Origin: Luminiphilus sp. | Lineage (GTDB): Bacteria > Pseudomonadota > Gammaproteobacteria > Pseudomonadales > Halieaceae | Assembly: GCA_029251065.1 (NCBI GenBank) | Contig: JAQXEB010000288.1 | Location: 1-6,777, forward strand | DNA: 6,777 bases | Direction of reading: 5' to 3' | The notes under the pieces: generated by a model | The model's database searches: none | Seen by the model: only the letters and a program-made list of their open reading frames with translations | Told to the model about the DNA's origin: nothing | Program-made: the position numbers and the translations under genes | Part shown: positions 1-6,217 of the stretch, one piece after another | How positions within the stretch are numbered: the stretch's first letter is position 1 | Layout: each line of letters starts with the position of its first letter

Positions 1-893
1 TGCCAGTTATGTGTGAGCCAGTAATGCGCCCGACCACCTTGCTCCGACCCAATCATCTGGGTGAGGTGCGCCACGCTCTCTAACAAGGCTTCAATATTGA
101 TCCCGGTGCTCAAACCTGCACTCTCACACAGCATGACCACATCTTCTGTCGCGACGTTGCCCTTTGCACCCGGCGCAAAAGGACATCCACCCAAACCGCC
201 GGCGGAACTGTCAAATTGACGAACACCGGCGTCTAACGCAGCAAAAACGTTTGCAAGGCCCATCGCGCGGGTATCGTGAAAGTGACAGCCCAGCGCTTCA
301 ACGCCAAATTGGGCCACAAGTTCAGTCATCATGGATTTCACCGCGCGTGGATTAGCTGCGCCGATTGTGTCCGCAATGACCAATCGTGCTGGCGCATCCC
401 GCATGAGCTGTTCCGCCTGGTCCATGACCACGCTTGAGTGGACACGACCTTCGTAGGGACACTCGAACGCCACCGCTAAATAGGCGTGAATGTCGACCTG
501 CTCTTCGTGCGCTCGGCGCATAATTTCACTCGCCATTGAGAACGTATCCTCAAGACTTTTTCGAATGTTGTTCTGATTCATCTGCTCAGTGGCAGAAACA
601 ACGATCGCCAATTGGTTAAGACCCTCCCGCCGCGCCAACTCGTAGCCCTTCATATTGGGAACGAGCGCACTGTATTGGGTCTTCGCCGCTGGAAGCGTTT
701 GAGCCAACGCGTCCGTCCCTGCCATTTGAGGGACCGCTCTGGGCGATACAAAGGAGCCTATTTCTAACTCCGGCACGCCCGCGGCAACTAAAGACATAAT
801 CAACTCACGACGCTGATCAAGGGATATTTCTACCGACTGCGCTTGCAGCCCGTCGCGTGCTGCAACCTCTTTAATCGTGACTTGGTTTGTCAT
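1..893 (-). CDS. Hydroxymethylglutaryl-CoA lyase family enzyme, 3' end cut by window edge
   Basis: HMG-CoA lyases cleave 3-hydroxy-3-methylglutaryl-CoA to acetyl-CoA and acetoacetate, the last step of leucine breakdown, in the cytoplasm with a divalent metal. I read 297 residues from an ATG at 891-893 with no stop, so only a short C-terminal tail should be missing (family about 300 residues). The TIM-barrel landmarks are present: RDGLQ at 13-17 (R13, metal ligand D14), E44 in EIGSFVSP, CPYEG at 145-149, ADT at 174-176, metal ligands H204 and H206 in CHFHD, and GLGGCPFAPGAKGNVATED at 233-251 with catalytic C237 and ligand N246. The spacings D14-E44 (30), H204-C237 (33) and C237-N246 (9) match the human enzyme as I remember it. 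No strong ribosome site precedes the ATG. It lies 125 bases downstream of the VOC gene on the same strand. The family call is firm. The exact substrate is not, since relatives act on longer-chain analogues such as those of isoprenoid catabolism. Confidence 0.92.
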   Translation of the reverse strand, partial: MTNQVTIKEVAARDGLQAQSVEISLDQRRELIMSLVAAGVPELEIGSFVSPRAVPQMAGTDALAQTLPAAKTQYSALVPNMKGYELARREGLNQLAIVVSATEQMNQNNIRKSLEDTFSMASEIMRRAHEEQVDIHAYLAVAFECPYEGRVHSSVVMDQAEQLMRDAPARLVIADTIGAANPRAVKSMMTELVAQFGVEALGCHFHDTRAMGLANVFAALDAGVRQFDSSAGGLGGCPFAPGAKGNVATEDVVMLCESAGLSTGINIEALLESVAHLTQMIGSEQGGRAHYWLTHNW

Positions 894-1018
894 GCTGATT
901 CTTAACCCGCGTCTAGATGCGTTGTAGTAGCAGGAGGCAACGCGTCACTGCTTTGGGGGATCGTATCCTATTTGTACACTCCCGAGGCGCCGGTGGATTC
1001 AATCAAGATACCCAGAAC

Positions 1019-1411
1019 TTAGTCAGTTTGGCCGAAAGTAAGTTGCAGCTGCCCATTGGATAGGGAATCTGGATCGAGATCGGCAACCTGCCACGACGAG
1101 AGGCCTGCTCGTATTGGGGTGAGGCTCGGCGAGTCGTAAGCGTCTTGTGCGACACCCAATGACAACAAAAACAGTCCCTCCCCCTTCTCCCGCAGTCGCG
1201 TCATTGGAGCGCCATCACCCACAGGCTGGACAAGCACAATCCAGGTGTCTCCAGCGAGAAAGCGTGTGGTGATAGCACCACGTGAGGGCAAGCTTTCGTC
1301 GATAAACTCAACGTCAAACAACGCCAAATACTGCTGCTTTGCTGTTTGCAAATCTCGCACCAGTAAATTGACATGATGCACGTGGGTCAGTTTGAGCTTT
1401 TCTGTATCCAT
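1019..1411 (-). CDS. VOC (glyoxalase/epimerase-fold) protein with degenerate metal site
   Basis: A single VOC domain of 130 residues made of two beta-alpha-beta-beta-beta modules. The N-terminal stretch HHVNLLVRDLQTAKQQYLALF (12-32) and the region around GDTWIVLVQPVGDGAP to REKGEGLFLL (about 54-83) align by eye with methylmalonyl-CoA epimerase. Of the four epimerase metal ligands only the first (H13) seems kept. The positions of the Gln/Glu in the fourth strand, the His of the usual GLHHM-type motif and the final Glu read V59, F/L and Q. The protein may therefore bind ligand without metal catalysis, or act as another VOC type. I chose ATG 1409-1411. A GTG at 1421-1423 would add four residues and has an AAGG only about 13 bases upstream. 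The gene is divergent from the isochorismatase gene and precedes the HMG-CoA lyase gene. An acyl-CoA-related role is inference from context only. Confidence 0.78.
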   Translation of the reverse strand: MDTEKLKLTHVHHVNLLVRDLQTAKQQYLALFDVEFIDESLPSRGAITTRFLAGDTWIVLVQPVGDGAPMTRLREKGEGLFLLSLGVAQDAYDSPSLTPIRAGLSSWQVADLDPDSLSNGQLQLTFGQTD

Positions 1412-1465
1412 AAACGTTCTCACTCGGACATTTCGCCCTTAACGTGGTCTCCTGTGATCAACTAA

Positions 1466-1480
1466 CGATGCTAAGCATCG
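1466..1480. promoter_or_regulatory. Perfect 15-base palindrome in divergent spacer, candidate operator
   Basis: The sequence CGATGCTAAGCATCG has perfect 7-base arms around one central base. It sits between the divergent VOC (minus) and isochorismatase (plus) genes, where a shared regulator would bind. A further half-site, AGCAT, occurs at 1505-1509, 31 bases from the AGCAT of the palindrome, about three helical turns. I found no convincing -35/-10 pair on either strand in this spacer, and no regulator gene lies within the window, so the operator role is inferred from symmetry and position. Confidence 0.4.
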
Positions 1481-1539
1481 GCTTGCGAGTGTTTACTTGT
1501 ACGTAGCATGATGACACTTTGATTTGAGTAACGTGATTT

Positions 1540-2157
1540 ATGGTGATCGAAGAAAACCGCGTCTTAGACCGGCAGTCACAAGGACTGGGTGAAAACCCGG
1601 CGCTACTCGTTGTTGACGTTATCCGAGGGTTTACTGATCCCGCCTGCCCGCTGGGCAGTGACGCAGATAGTGTGGTCAGCGCAAACCGTGCACTTATGCA
1701 TGTATTTCATGACCTTGGACGTCCCGTTTTCCTGACGACCGTGGTCTACGACAATACGAATCAAGCCAGTGTTTTTAGAGCGCGGGTCCCCGCACTCAAT
1801 CTACTGACTCGAGGGTCACATTGGTGTGACATAGATCCAAGGCTCCCGTTGATCGACTCTGACCACATCGTCGAGAAAACCCATGCCAGCGCGTTTCATG
1901 GCACTGATCTGGCGAGCACCCTGCGCACCTTAAACATCGACTCACTCGTCATTACCGGGTTGACCACCAGTGGATGCGTCAGGGCATCAGCGGTCGACGG
2001 CCTTCAACATAACTTCAAAGTAGTGATTCCAGAGGACGCGACCGGCGACCGAGACCGCGATGCGCACACATCCAATCTGTATGATCTCAACGCAAAGTAC
2101 GTTGATGTGTTGTCCGTTGAAGGCACTACTCGTCTGCTCTTATCGAACACTAAGTGA
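1540..2157 (+). CDS. Isochorismatase-family cysteine hydrolase (N-carbamoylsarcosine amidase-like)
   Basis: A cytoplasmic hydrolase of 205 residues with a complete isochorismatase fold. The Asp-Lys-Cys triad is readable: D26 in LLVVDVIRGFTDP, K113 in VEKTHASAF, and nucleophile C146 in GLTTSGCVRASAVDG. The GLTTSGCVRASAVD block and the DP after the first strand resemble N-carbamoylsarcosine amidohydrolase and related amidases (maleamate or ureidoacrylate type) more than true isochorismatases, which need no cysteine. The likely reaction is hydrolysis of a small carbamoyl or amide compound. The substrate cannot be named from sequence. The length is usual for the family (about 180-220), with about 20 residues before the first core strand. 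The ATG at 1540 has only a weak ribosome site (GAG about 12 bases upstream), and I see no better in-frame start. It is the only plus-strand gene, divergent from the VOC gene, and its stop is 2 bases from the stop of the convergent GST gene. Confidence 0.9.
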   Translation: MVIEENRVLDRQSQGLGENPALLVVDVIRGFTDPACPLGSDADSVVSANRALMHVFHDLGRPVFLTTVVYDNTNQASVFRARVPALNLLTRGSHWCDIDPRLPLIDSDHIVEKTHASAFHGTDLASTLRTLNIDSLVITGLTTSGCVRASAVDGLQHNFKVVIPEDATGDRDRDAHTSNLYDLNAKYVDVLSVEGTTRLLLSNTK

Positions 2158-2159
2158 CA

Positions 2160-3266
2160 TTACTCGTTAACCATTGTCATCTTGTGGTCGCCCCAAAAAG
2201 GCAAGCGACTCTCCTGACTTTTGGTCATGGGTAGGTCCACCTGCTGCCACAGTGGGTCCCAAACACCGGCGTGTTTTAGTACATTCTCAAGCCGAGTCTG
2301 CGCATGCTCAGTCAGAGCGTCATAGCGATCGCGGAGTTGCGAGAGGCACCACACACGGTATTGGGACGACCGCGCCTGTGAGTAAGTCACCCCATCTAAA
2401 GTGGTTGTAAATCGTGACTTGCCCGCCTTTATTGCTGTGACATTTTCGTTTAAGTAAGGCAAGTAGCCGCGCGACATGTGCTTTAACAGTTCCTGAATAT
2501 CGTCAGGAATGCCGTGAACCAAGTCACCCACTGCGGTTTCGAGTCGAGCGTTCCAAAGCCGCACAACCCATTCCAGCGTCTTAGGCGCTGTGTGGCGTAA
2601 TCTCTGCAGAGGAATTGGGTCCAGCGCGAAGTGCCTGAAAAAAGGACCTGCGAAGCCAACATCAGCAAGCGTCGGCCGATCGCCAAATAAAAAGGGGCGT
2701 ACCGAAAAGATACGCTCCAGCTGTGAAAATAGGTTCGCTACATCGGTTTCGATGCCGGGCACCGCATTGGGCCCAATACCATCACCACGGGTGTAACTGT
2801 TTCTCTGGCGCCGACGCAGCATGGCTCGCTTCATAAAGAGCGGCAAATGCAGGCCGCCCATTACTTCTCGAGCTAAGTGACCCGACGCAAACCGCGCCCC
2901 CTCTGGGTAGTACCACCGGTAATGCATCGCTGGCCGCCACCACCACTCATCCGCCCAGTCTTCAAGCAGATAACACACAAAAGCCTGTGCAGAGTCGTCA
3001 GGTACGATGGACGTGTCCGGATACTGGCTCTCAAACCACTGAATCATTGCCGTGGTGTCTGTCATCCAGCGGCCATCGGGCAGCTGAACAACGGGCATTT
3101 GCGACAGACCTAAAACCTGCTTATTACGTTTGACCTCGCCAGGAAAACGCATGCTTTCGAAGCGATAGGGAATGCCCTTAATACGGAAATAATTCTCCAT
3201 CTTTCCAGTGAAATAAGAAATACTCGAGCCTCTCAGCTCGAGCACAGATGGGTTGCTCTCAGACAC
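2160..3266 (-). CDS. Glutathione S-transferase-fold protein with long C-terminal extension
   Basis: A 368-residue protein, much longer than the usual 200-230 of bacterial GSTs. Residues 8-85 form a thioredoxin-like domain with the cis-proline turn QMPVVQL (P58) and a TDTTAMIQWFE segment (69-79) where GSTs bind the glutathione gamma-glutamyl group. Residues about 95-250 form the helical domain, including PFLFGDRPTLADVGFAG (191-207) with the T-x-x-D capping box (T199, D202) typical of GSTs. Residues about 260-368 are an extension with GYLPYLNENVTAIKAGK and a YRVWCLSQLRDRYDAL block, which I recall in long GST-like proteins of proteobacteria. The N-terminal SSISYFTGK lacks an obvious catalytic cysteine, so S14-T20 or a tyrosine would have to serve, and activity is uncertain. 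The start is GTG, fixed by the AAAGGAG site 5 bases upstream. The preceding gene is the secreted protein 91 bases away. Substrate unknown. Confidence 0.85.
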   Translation of the reverse strand: MSESNPSVLELRGSSISYFTGKMENYFRIKGIPYRFESMRFPGEVKRNKQVLGLSQMPVVQLPDGRWMTDTTAMIQWFESQYPDTSIVPDDSAQAFVCYLLEDWADEWWWRPAMHYRWYYPEGARFASGHLAREVMGGLHLPLFMKRAMLRRRQRNSYTRGDGIGPNAVPGIETDVANLFSQLERIFSVRPFLFGDRPTLADVGFAGPFFRHFALDPIPLQRLRHTAPKTLEWVVRLWNARLETAVGDLVHGIPDDIQELLKHMSRGYLPYLNENVTAIKAGKSRFTTTLDGVTYSQARSSQYRVWCLSQLRDRYDALTEHAQTRLENVLKHAGVWDPLWQQVDLPMTKSQESRLPFWGDHKMTMVNE

Positions 3267-3271
3267 AGTGA

Positions 3272-3278
3272 CTCCTTT
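3272..3278 (-). promoter_or_regulatory. Strong Shine-Dalgarno site fixing the GTG start of the GST-like gene
   Basis: On the minus strand the sequence AAAGGAG ends 5 bases before a GTG at 3264-3266. The spacing and near-perfect match to the anti-Shine-Dalgarno sequence select this GTG as the start. The reading frame also enters the thioredoxin-like domain within ten residues, leaving no room for a later start. Confidence 0.8.
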
Positions 3279-3336
3279 GTGAAGGTCCGTTTTTACGATC
3301 CGTCCTTAACGAAAGGGTACCTGAGACAACCCGAAA

Positions 3337-3355
3337 CCGGCTGCTTTAATGCCGG
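3337..3355 (-). terminator. Weak hairpin just after the secreted-protein gene, possible terminator
   Basis: CCGGC (3337-3341) and GCCGG (3351-3355) can form a five-base-pair GC stem with a 9-base loop, starting two bases after the TAA of the upstream gene on the minus strand. The following bases read TTTCGGGTT, a poor uridine tract, so it would be an inefficient intrinsic terminator at best. Partial read-through into the GST-like gene is likely, and no better promoter for that gene was found in the 91-base spacer. Confidence 0.25.
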
Positions 3356-3357
3356 AC

Positions 3358-4092
3358 TTATCGAGAGACAACCAGATGCGACCGGTGAAGGTCCGTCACA
3401 CATTGCGCGGGATTCTCAAGGCCTGCCGCTCTCATCGCTTTTAATGCTTTACCACTGCGCACATTGTCCATAACGTTCGCCATGTCCTCGGTGGTGCCCG
3501 TCACCATTGCCACATAATCGAAGCCTGTGATGCCCAGTGCAGGCGTAAAGACGGCGCTGCCCACACTGCCCTCAATCATGCCATTAGCCATCTTGTTCAC
3601 CGCCTTGCGATAGGCGAGTGCATCGCCGATGGTTTTGCCCTCGTCGAGATTACAGACCATGGCAATCAGCGGCTTTTCCTGGGACGCAGGCGGTTGAGCA
3701 CCCGCATTATGTACGACGAGCGTCCGCGCCTTGCTGCAGGAGACGAGATCAAAAAGATCCGCCGCTACGTCTTGTGCAGTGGATCGCCACGCCTCTTCAC
3801 TGGCAAAGTAATCGGCCCAAGTTGGGAAATAATTGACCCACCTCAAATCCGGTTCGTCGAACGGGGGAGAGACCGCGACAGCCTCCCAAATAAAGGAATT
3901 CATGGCAAAATCATTTTTATCTGCAAACGCTTTGAAGTCAGATCGGGCGAAATCCAGCACTTGAGACACGGCAATCCCGTCATTCAGCGAGCATTCATAG
4001 AACTCACTTATTCTGGGTGTTTCTTCGTGATGCGCAGCCATTGCCGATACACTCAGCGAAAGAGCACCCACGACCAGTAAACGCTTAATCAT
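3358..4092 (-). CDS. Secreted protein of unknown function with two internal repeat units
   Basis: I do not recognise this 244-residue protein. It begins with a clear Sec signal peptide (MIKR, a hydrophobic run 5-18, AMA before A20), so the mature form is probably periplasmic or secreted. The rest falls into two related halves of about 100 residues: 30-129 and 142-241. Each half opens with C-x-L-x-D/E-G (CSLNDG at 34, CNLDEG at 147), has an aromatic strand near its middle (LRWVNYF at 83, FDYVAMV at 191), and ends in a cysteine followed by a beta-strand-like run (C119 then RTLVVH; C231 then SHLVV). The cysteine pairs are spaced 85 and 84, suggesting one disulfide per unit. A proline/glutamine-rich linker (AGAQPPASQ) joins them. 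The start is ATG 4090-4092, with AAAGGGG 6 bases upstream. A promoter candidate lies just before it. It sits between the S9 peptidase and GST-like genes. Function unknown; a dimeric alpha-beta-barrel-like pair of domains is only a guess. Confidence 0.85.
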   Translation of the reverse strand: MIKRLLVVGALSLSVSAMAAHHEETPRISEFYECSLNDGIAVSQVLDFARSDFKAFADKNDFAMNSFIWEAVAVSPPFDEPDLRWVNYFPTWADYFASEEAWRSTAQDVAADLFDLVSCSKARTLVVHNAGAQPPASQEKPLIAMVCNLDEGKTIGDALAYRKAVNKMANGMIEGSVGSAVFTPALGITGFDYVAMVTGTTEDMANVMDNVRSGKALKAMRAAGLENPAQCVTDLHRSHLVVSR

Positions 4093-4112
4093 ATGTTTCC
4101 CCTTTTTTTAAA

Positions 4113-4140
4113 ATAATGGCCGCCCTCTTGAGCCGCTCAA
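4113..4140 (-). promoter_or_regulatory. Candidate sigma-70 promoter with overlapping palindrome before the secreted-protein gene
   Basis: On the minus strand TTGAGC (4135-4140) and CATTAT (4113-4118) are separated by 16 bases and each match four of six bases of the -35 and -10 consensus. Transcription would begin some 12-15 bases before the start codon's ribosome site. The -35 element is embedded in a 13-base perfect palindrome TTGAGCCGCTCAA (4128-4140, 6-base arms around one base), which could be a repressor site. Both assignments are by eye. Confidence 0.4.
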
Positions 4141-4167
4141 ATCAGCATAGGATAGGAACCATGAACT

Positions 4168-4199
4168 GCAAAAATAAAACTGGGGGAAATGCGAGTCCC
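4168..4199 (-). terminator. Weak hairpin plus T-rich tract after the S9 peptidase gene
   Basis: About 24 bases past the TAG of the peptidase gene on the minus strand, GGGA and TCCC can pair around an 8-base loop, followed by CC-AG and a T-rich stretch (TTTTATTTTT). The stem is only four base pairs, so termination is uncertain. The position between a stop codon and a candidate promoter fits a transcription-unit boundary. Confidence 0.22.
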
Positions 4200-4222
4200 G
4201 CATGAACGAGCGCTGCCGCCGA

Positions 4223-6145
4223 CTAAAGGTGCTGCTCTAAAAATGACAGGTATGCCTCGCTCGCTGTGATGCGATTCACTCGCTTTCGAAAACCATGGCC
4301 CTCATCGGTAAACAAGACGTATTCGACGGGAATATTATTTGCACGCACTTCCTCGACCAGTTCATCGCTCTCGACCTGAAGCACACGGGGATCATTTGCG
4401 CCCTGGACCACAAGTAAGGGTTTCACAATATTGTGCGCGTGAAACAGCGGTGAAATCGCTGTCAATCGATCGGTATCGGTTGCCGGATCACCCAGCTCAG
4501 CGTAGAGCGAAGTGCGAAACGCTCCCCACCAAGGTGGAATGGATTCCAGCGTTCTGAGCCAGTTGGTGACACCAAAAATGTTGATGCCCACCTCAAATGA
4601 CTCAGGCTCAAACGCGAGAGCCGCCGCGACCATGTAGCCCCCATACGAGCCGCCGATAATGCCGACCCGATCGCCATCAATCCATTCGTAAGCCGCAAGG
4701 AACGCTCTCGAGGCAACGACGTCACCCAAATCGGCCTCACCGTGTTTCAAGTCATCAAGGTGAAAGAAGGTCTTACCGTATCCGCTCGATCCCCGATTAT
4801 TGATTTGGTAGACCGCGTAACCGTGATTGACCAAGTGCTGAATCACCGCGGAATAACCTTTACGACTCTGTCCCCCCGGCCCACCGTGGACCCACACTAA
4901 TGCAGGCGCTGGGTTCTCAGCAGATGCCTCTCGAGGCTGATATAAAATTCCTGGTATTGGCAGACCGTCATAGCTTGCAAAGCGCACCACCTCGCCCTCA
5001 ACCATCAGGTTACTGTCAATCACCGGGTTGAGTGCCCGCGTCAGTCGCGTCGCGTCAGCGTTCAATGGCATGTGATACACATCGTACGGCGCTGTGTCAC
5101 GGTATAAACCAAAGGCAATAGCCGATTCGTCACGGTTGAACCGAACTTGAGAAAGATCGCCCTCGGGTACATTTTTAAGGACTATGTCGCGGCCTGTCGT
5201 CAGGTCTTTAAGCGTTACAACCGTTCGCGCATCGTTGTTAATCCCGCTTACTCTGTAACGACCACTGGGTGAGTAGCCGACGTACATCACGTCCCAGTCT
5301 TCGGCGATCAATACCTGCCTTGCACCCGTGTCGAGCGACAGCGTCCATGCCTGACTGAACTCTCCAAACTCGTTGGTCGAGTAAATAAGCTGGCGACTGT
5401 CAGGCGTAAAACCCATTGAAGCGTATTCAATATTGCCCTCGTGGGGCGTGATATTGACCAGTTCCAGCTCGCTGGCAGCGATGTCGATTAAAAAGAGGTC
5501 GGTGTCAGCGTTGCTGTTATTGCGTGCATAAACCACCCAGCGACCATCACTACTGATCGCACCGAGATCCAGACCCTCGCTATTCTCATACAGCATCGTC
5601 CGTGAGTAATCAGCTGCGCTGTAACGGTACATGTCAAAGGCCGCGCCATCACGCTCATTGCTGTAAATGAAAAACTCGGATCCATCAGACGACCAGCCAG
5701 CAAACCCGGCCTTGTGTCCCTCTCCGGGAGTCAGGTCTTTACTGACTCCTGCCGGCGACATGACAAACACGTGGGTTAATTCATCGCCATTACCGTCTTG
5801 TTGGTAAATAAACCGATCATCGTTCGGAAACCAAGAGTCAACATAGACGCCGCGATCGGAAGACTCGGTCAGCACTGTCATTTGCCCCGATTCAACATCT
5901 AAGCGATACGCGTTGTAGACCCCTGTTTCGTCAGAACTCACAATCAAATCACCGCTCAGCGCAGAGAATGCGTAAGGTCCAGAACCACCCATTCGGTACC
6001 CTGTAGTTTGAAAGAATTGCTCTGCGGTATAGGTTTGGTGAGCGCGCAACGGCTCAGATTTTTCATTGCCGGACTCATCGGGCGCGCAGCCCGAAAGCAC
6101 CAGTAGAAGTCCAAAGACTGTGCTCAACAATTTGATCGAATTCAT
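4223..6145 (-). CDS. S9-family serine peptidase (prolyl oligopeptidase/acylaminoacyl-peptidase type), predicted lipoprotein
   Basis: The 640-residue protein has the two S9 parts. An N-terminal seven-bladed-propeller region (about 45-370) carries repeated WD40-like PD40 blades (for example WSSDGSEFFIYSN, SSDGRWVVYARN, FTPDSRQLIYS, YSPSGRYRV). A C-terminal alpha/beta-hydrolase domain (about 390-640) follows. Catalytic landmarks: HGGPGG (420-425, oxyanion region), NNRGSSGYG, the nucleophile motif GGSYGGY with S500, acid D585 in VQGANDPRV, and H617 in DEGHGF. It should cleave short peptides. The first 20 residues from ATG 6143-6145 are a lipoprotein signal (NSIK, hydrophobic run, lipobox LSGC, lipidated C20, then PDESG), so it is probably membrane-anchored, facing the periplasm or outer surface. 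I prefer this ATG over one at 6178, because the longer form puts 11 extra residues before a standard signal and GAGGA sits about 8 bases upstream of 6145. The MBL-fold gene ends 72 bases upstream on the same strand. Confidence 0.92.
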   Translation of the reverse strand: MNSIKLLSTVFGLLLVLSGCAPDESGNEKSEPLRAHQTYTAEQFFQTTGYRMGGSGPYAFSALSGDLIVSSDETGVYNAYRLDVESGQMTVLTESSDRGVYVDSWFPNDDRFIYQQDGNGDELTHVFVMSPAGVSKDLTPGEGHKAGFAGWSSDGSEFFIYSNERDGAAFDMYRYSAADYSRTMLYENSEGLDLGAISSDGRWVVYARNNSNADTDLFLIDIAASELELVNITPHEGNIEYASMGFTPDSRQLIYSTNEFGEFSQAWTLSLDTGARQVLIAEDWDVMYVGYSPSGRYRVSGINNDARTVVTLKDLTTGRDIVLKNVPEGDLSQVRFNRDESAIAFGLYRDTAPYDVYHMPLNADATRLTRALNPVIDSNLMVEGEVVRFASYDGLPIPGILYQPREASAENPAPALVWVHGGPGGQSRKGYSAVIQHLVNHGYAVYQINNRGSSGYGKTFFHLDDLKHGEADLGDVVASRAFLAAYEWIDGDRVGIIGGSYGGYMVAAALAFEPESFEVGINIFGVTNWLRTLESIPPWWGAFRTSLYAELGDPATDTDRLTAISPLFHAHNIVKPLLVVQGANDPRVLQVESDELVEEVRANNIPVEYVLFTDEGHGFRKRVNRITASEAYLSFLEQHL

Positions 6146-6217
6146 AAGGTCCATCCTCGTCAATTGCGGCTCCCTCATCGGCCTACCGTAACATCGCCCA
6201 GCGTAAGATAACGAAGC

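Noticed and set aside
919..943. Inverted repeat GCGTTG/CAACGC in the leader of the lyase gene, with CCTCCT in the loop
   Set aside because: The stem is only six base pairs with a 13-base loop, it is not followed by a T tract, and no riboswitch-like or attenuator structure is evident.
932..1065. Possible short plus-strand ORF after AGGAGG at 932-937, starting at a TTG
   Set aside because: The start codon is rare and too far from the site, the frame is short, and it overlaps the end of the VOC gene antisense. It looks like chance.
2155..2179. Inverted repeat TGACA/TGTCA at the convergent junction, a possible two-way terminator
   Set aside because: It has five base pairs at low GC, a 15-base loop and no flanking A/T runs on either side. 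It is too weak to call.
3279..3396. Direct repeat of a 12-mer, GTGAAGGTCCGT, at 3279-3290 and 3385-3396
   Set aside because: About one 12-base repeat is expected by chance in a window this size, and one copy lies inside coding sequence. There is no third copy or regular spacing.
3694..4080. 128-codon plus-strand open frame opposite the secreted-protein gene
   Set aside because: It is fully antisense to a gene with a signal peptide, a good ribosome site and repeat structure. The frame has no recognisable domain and no ribosome site.
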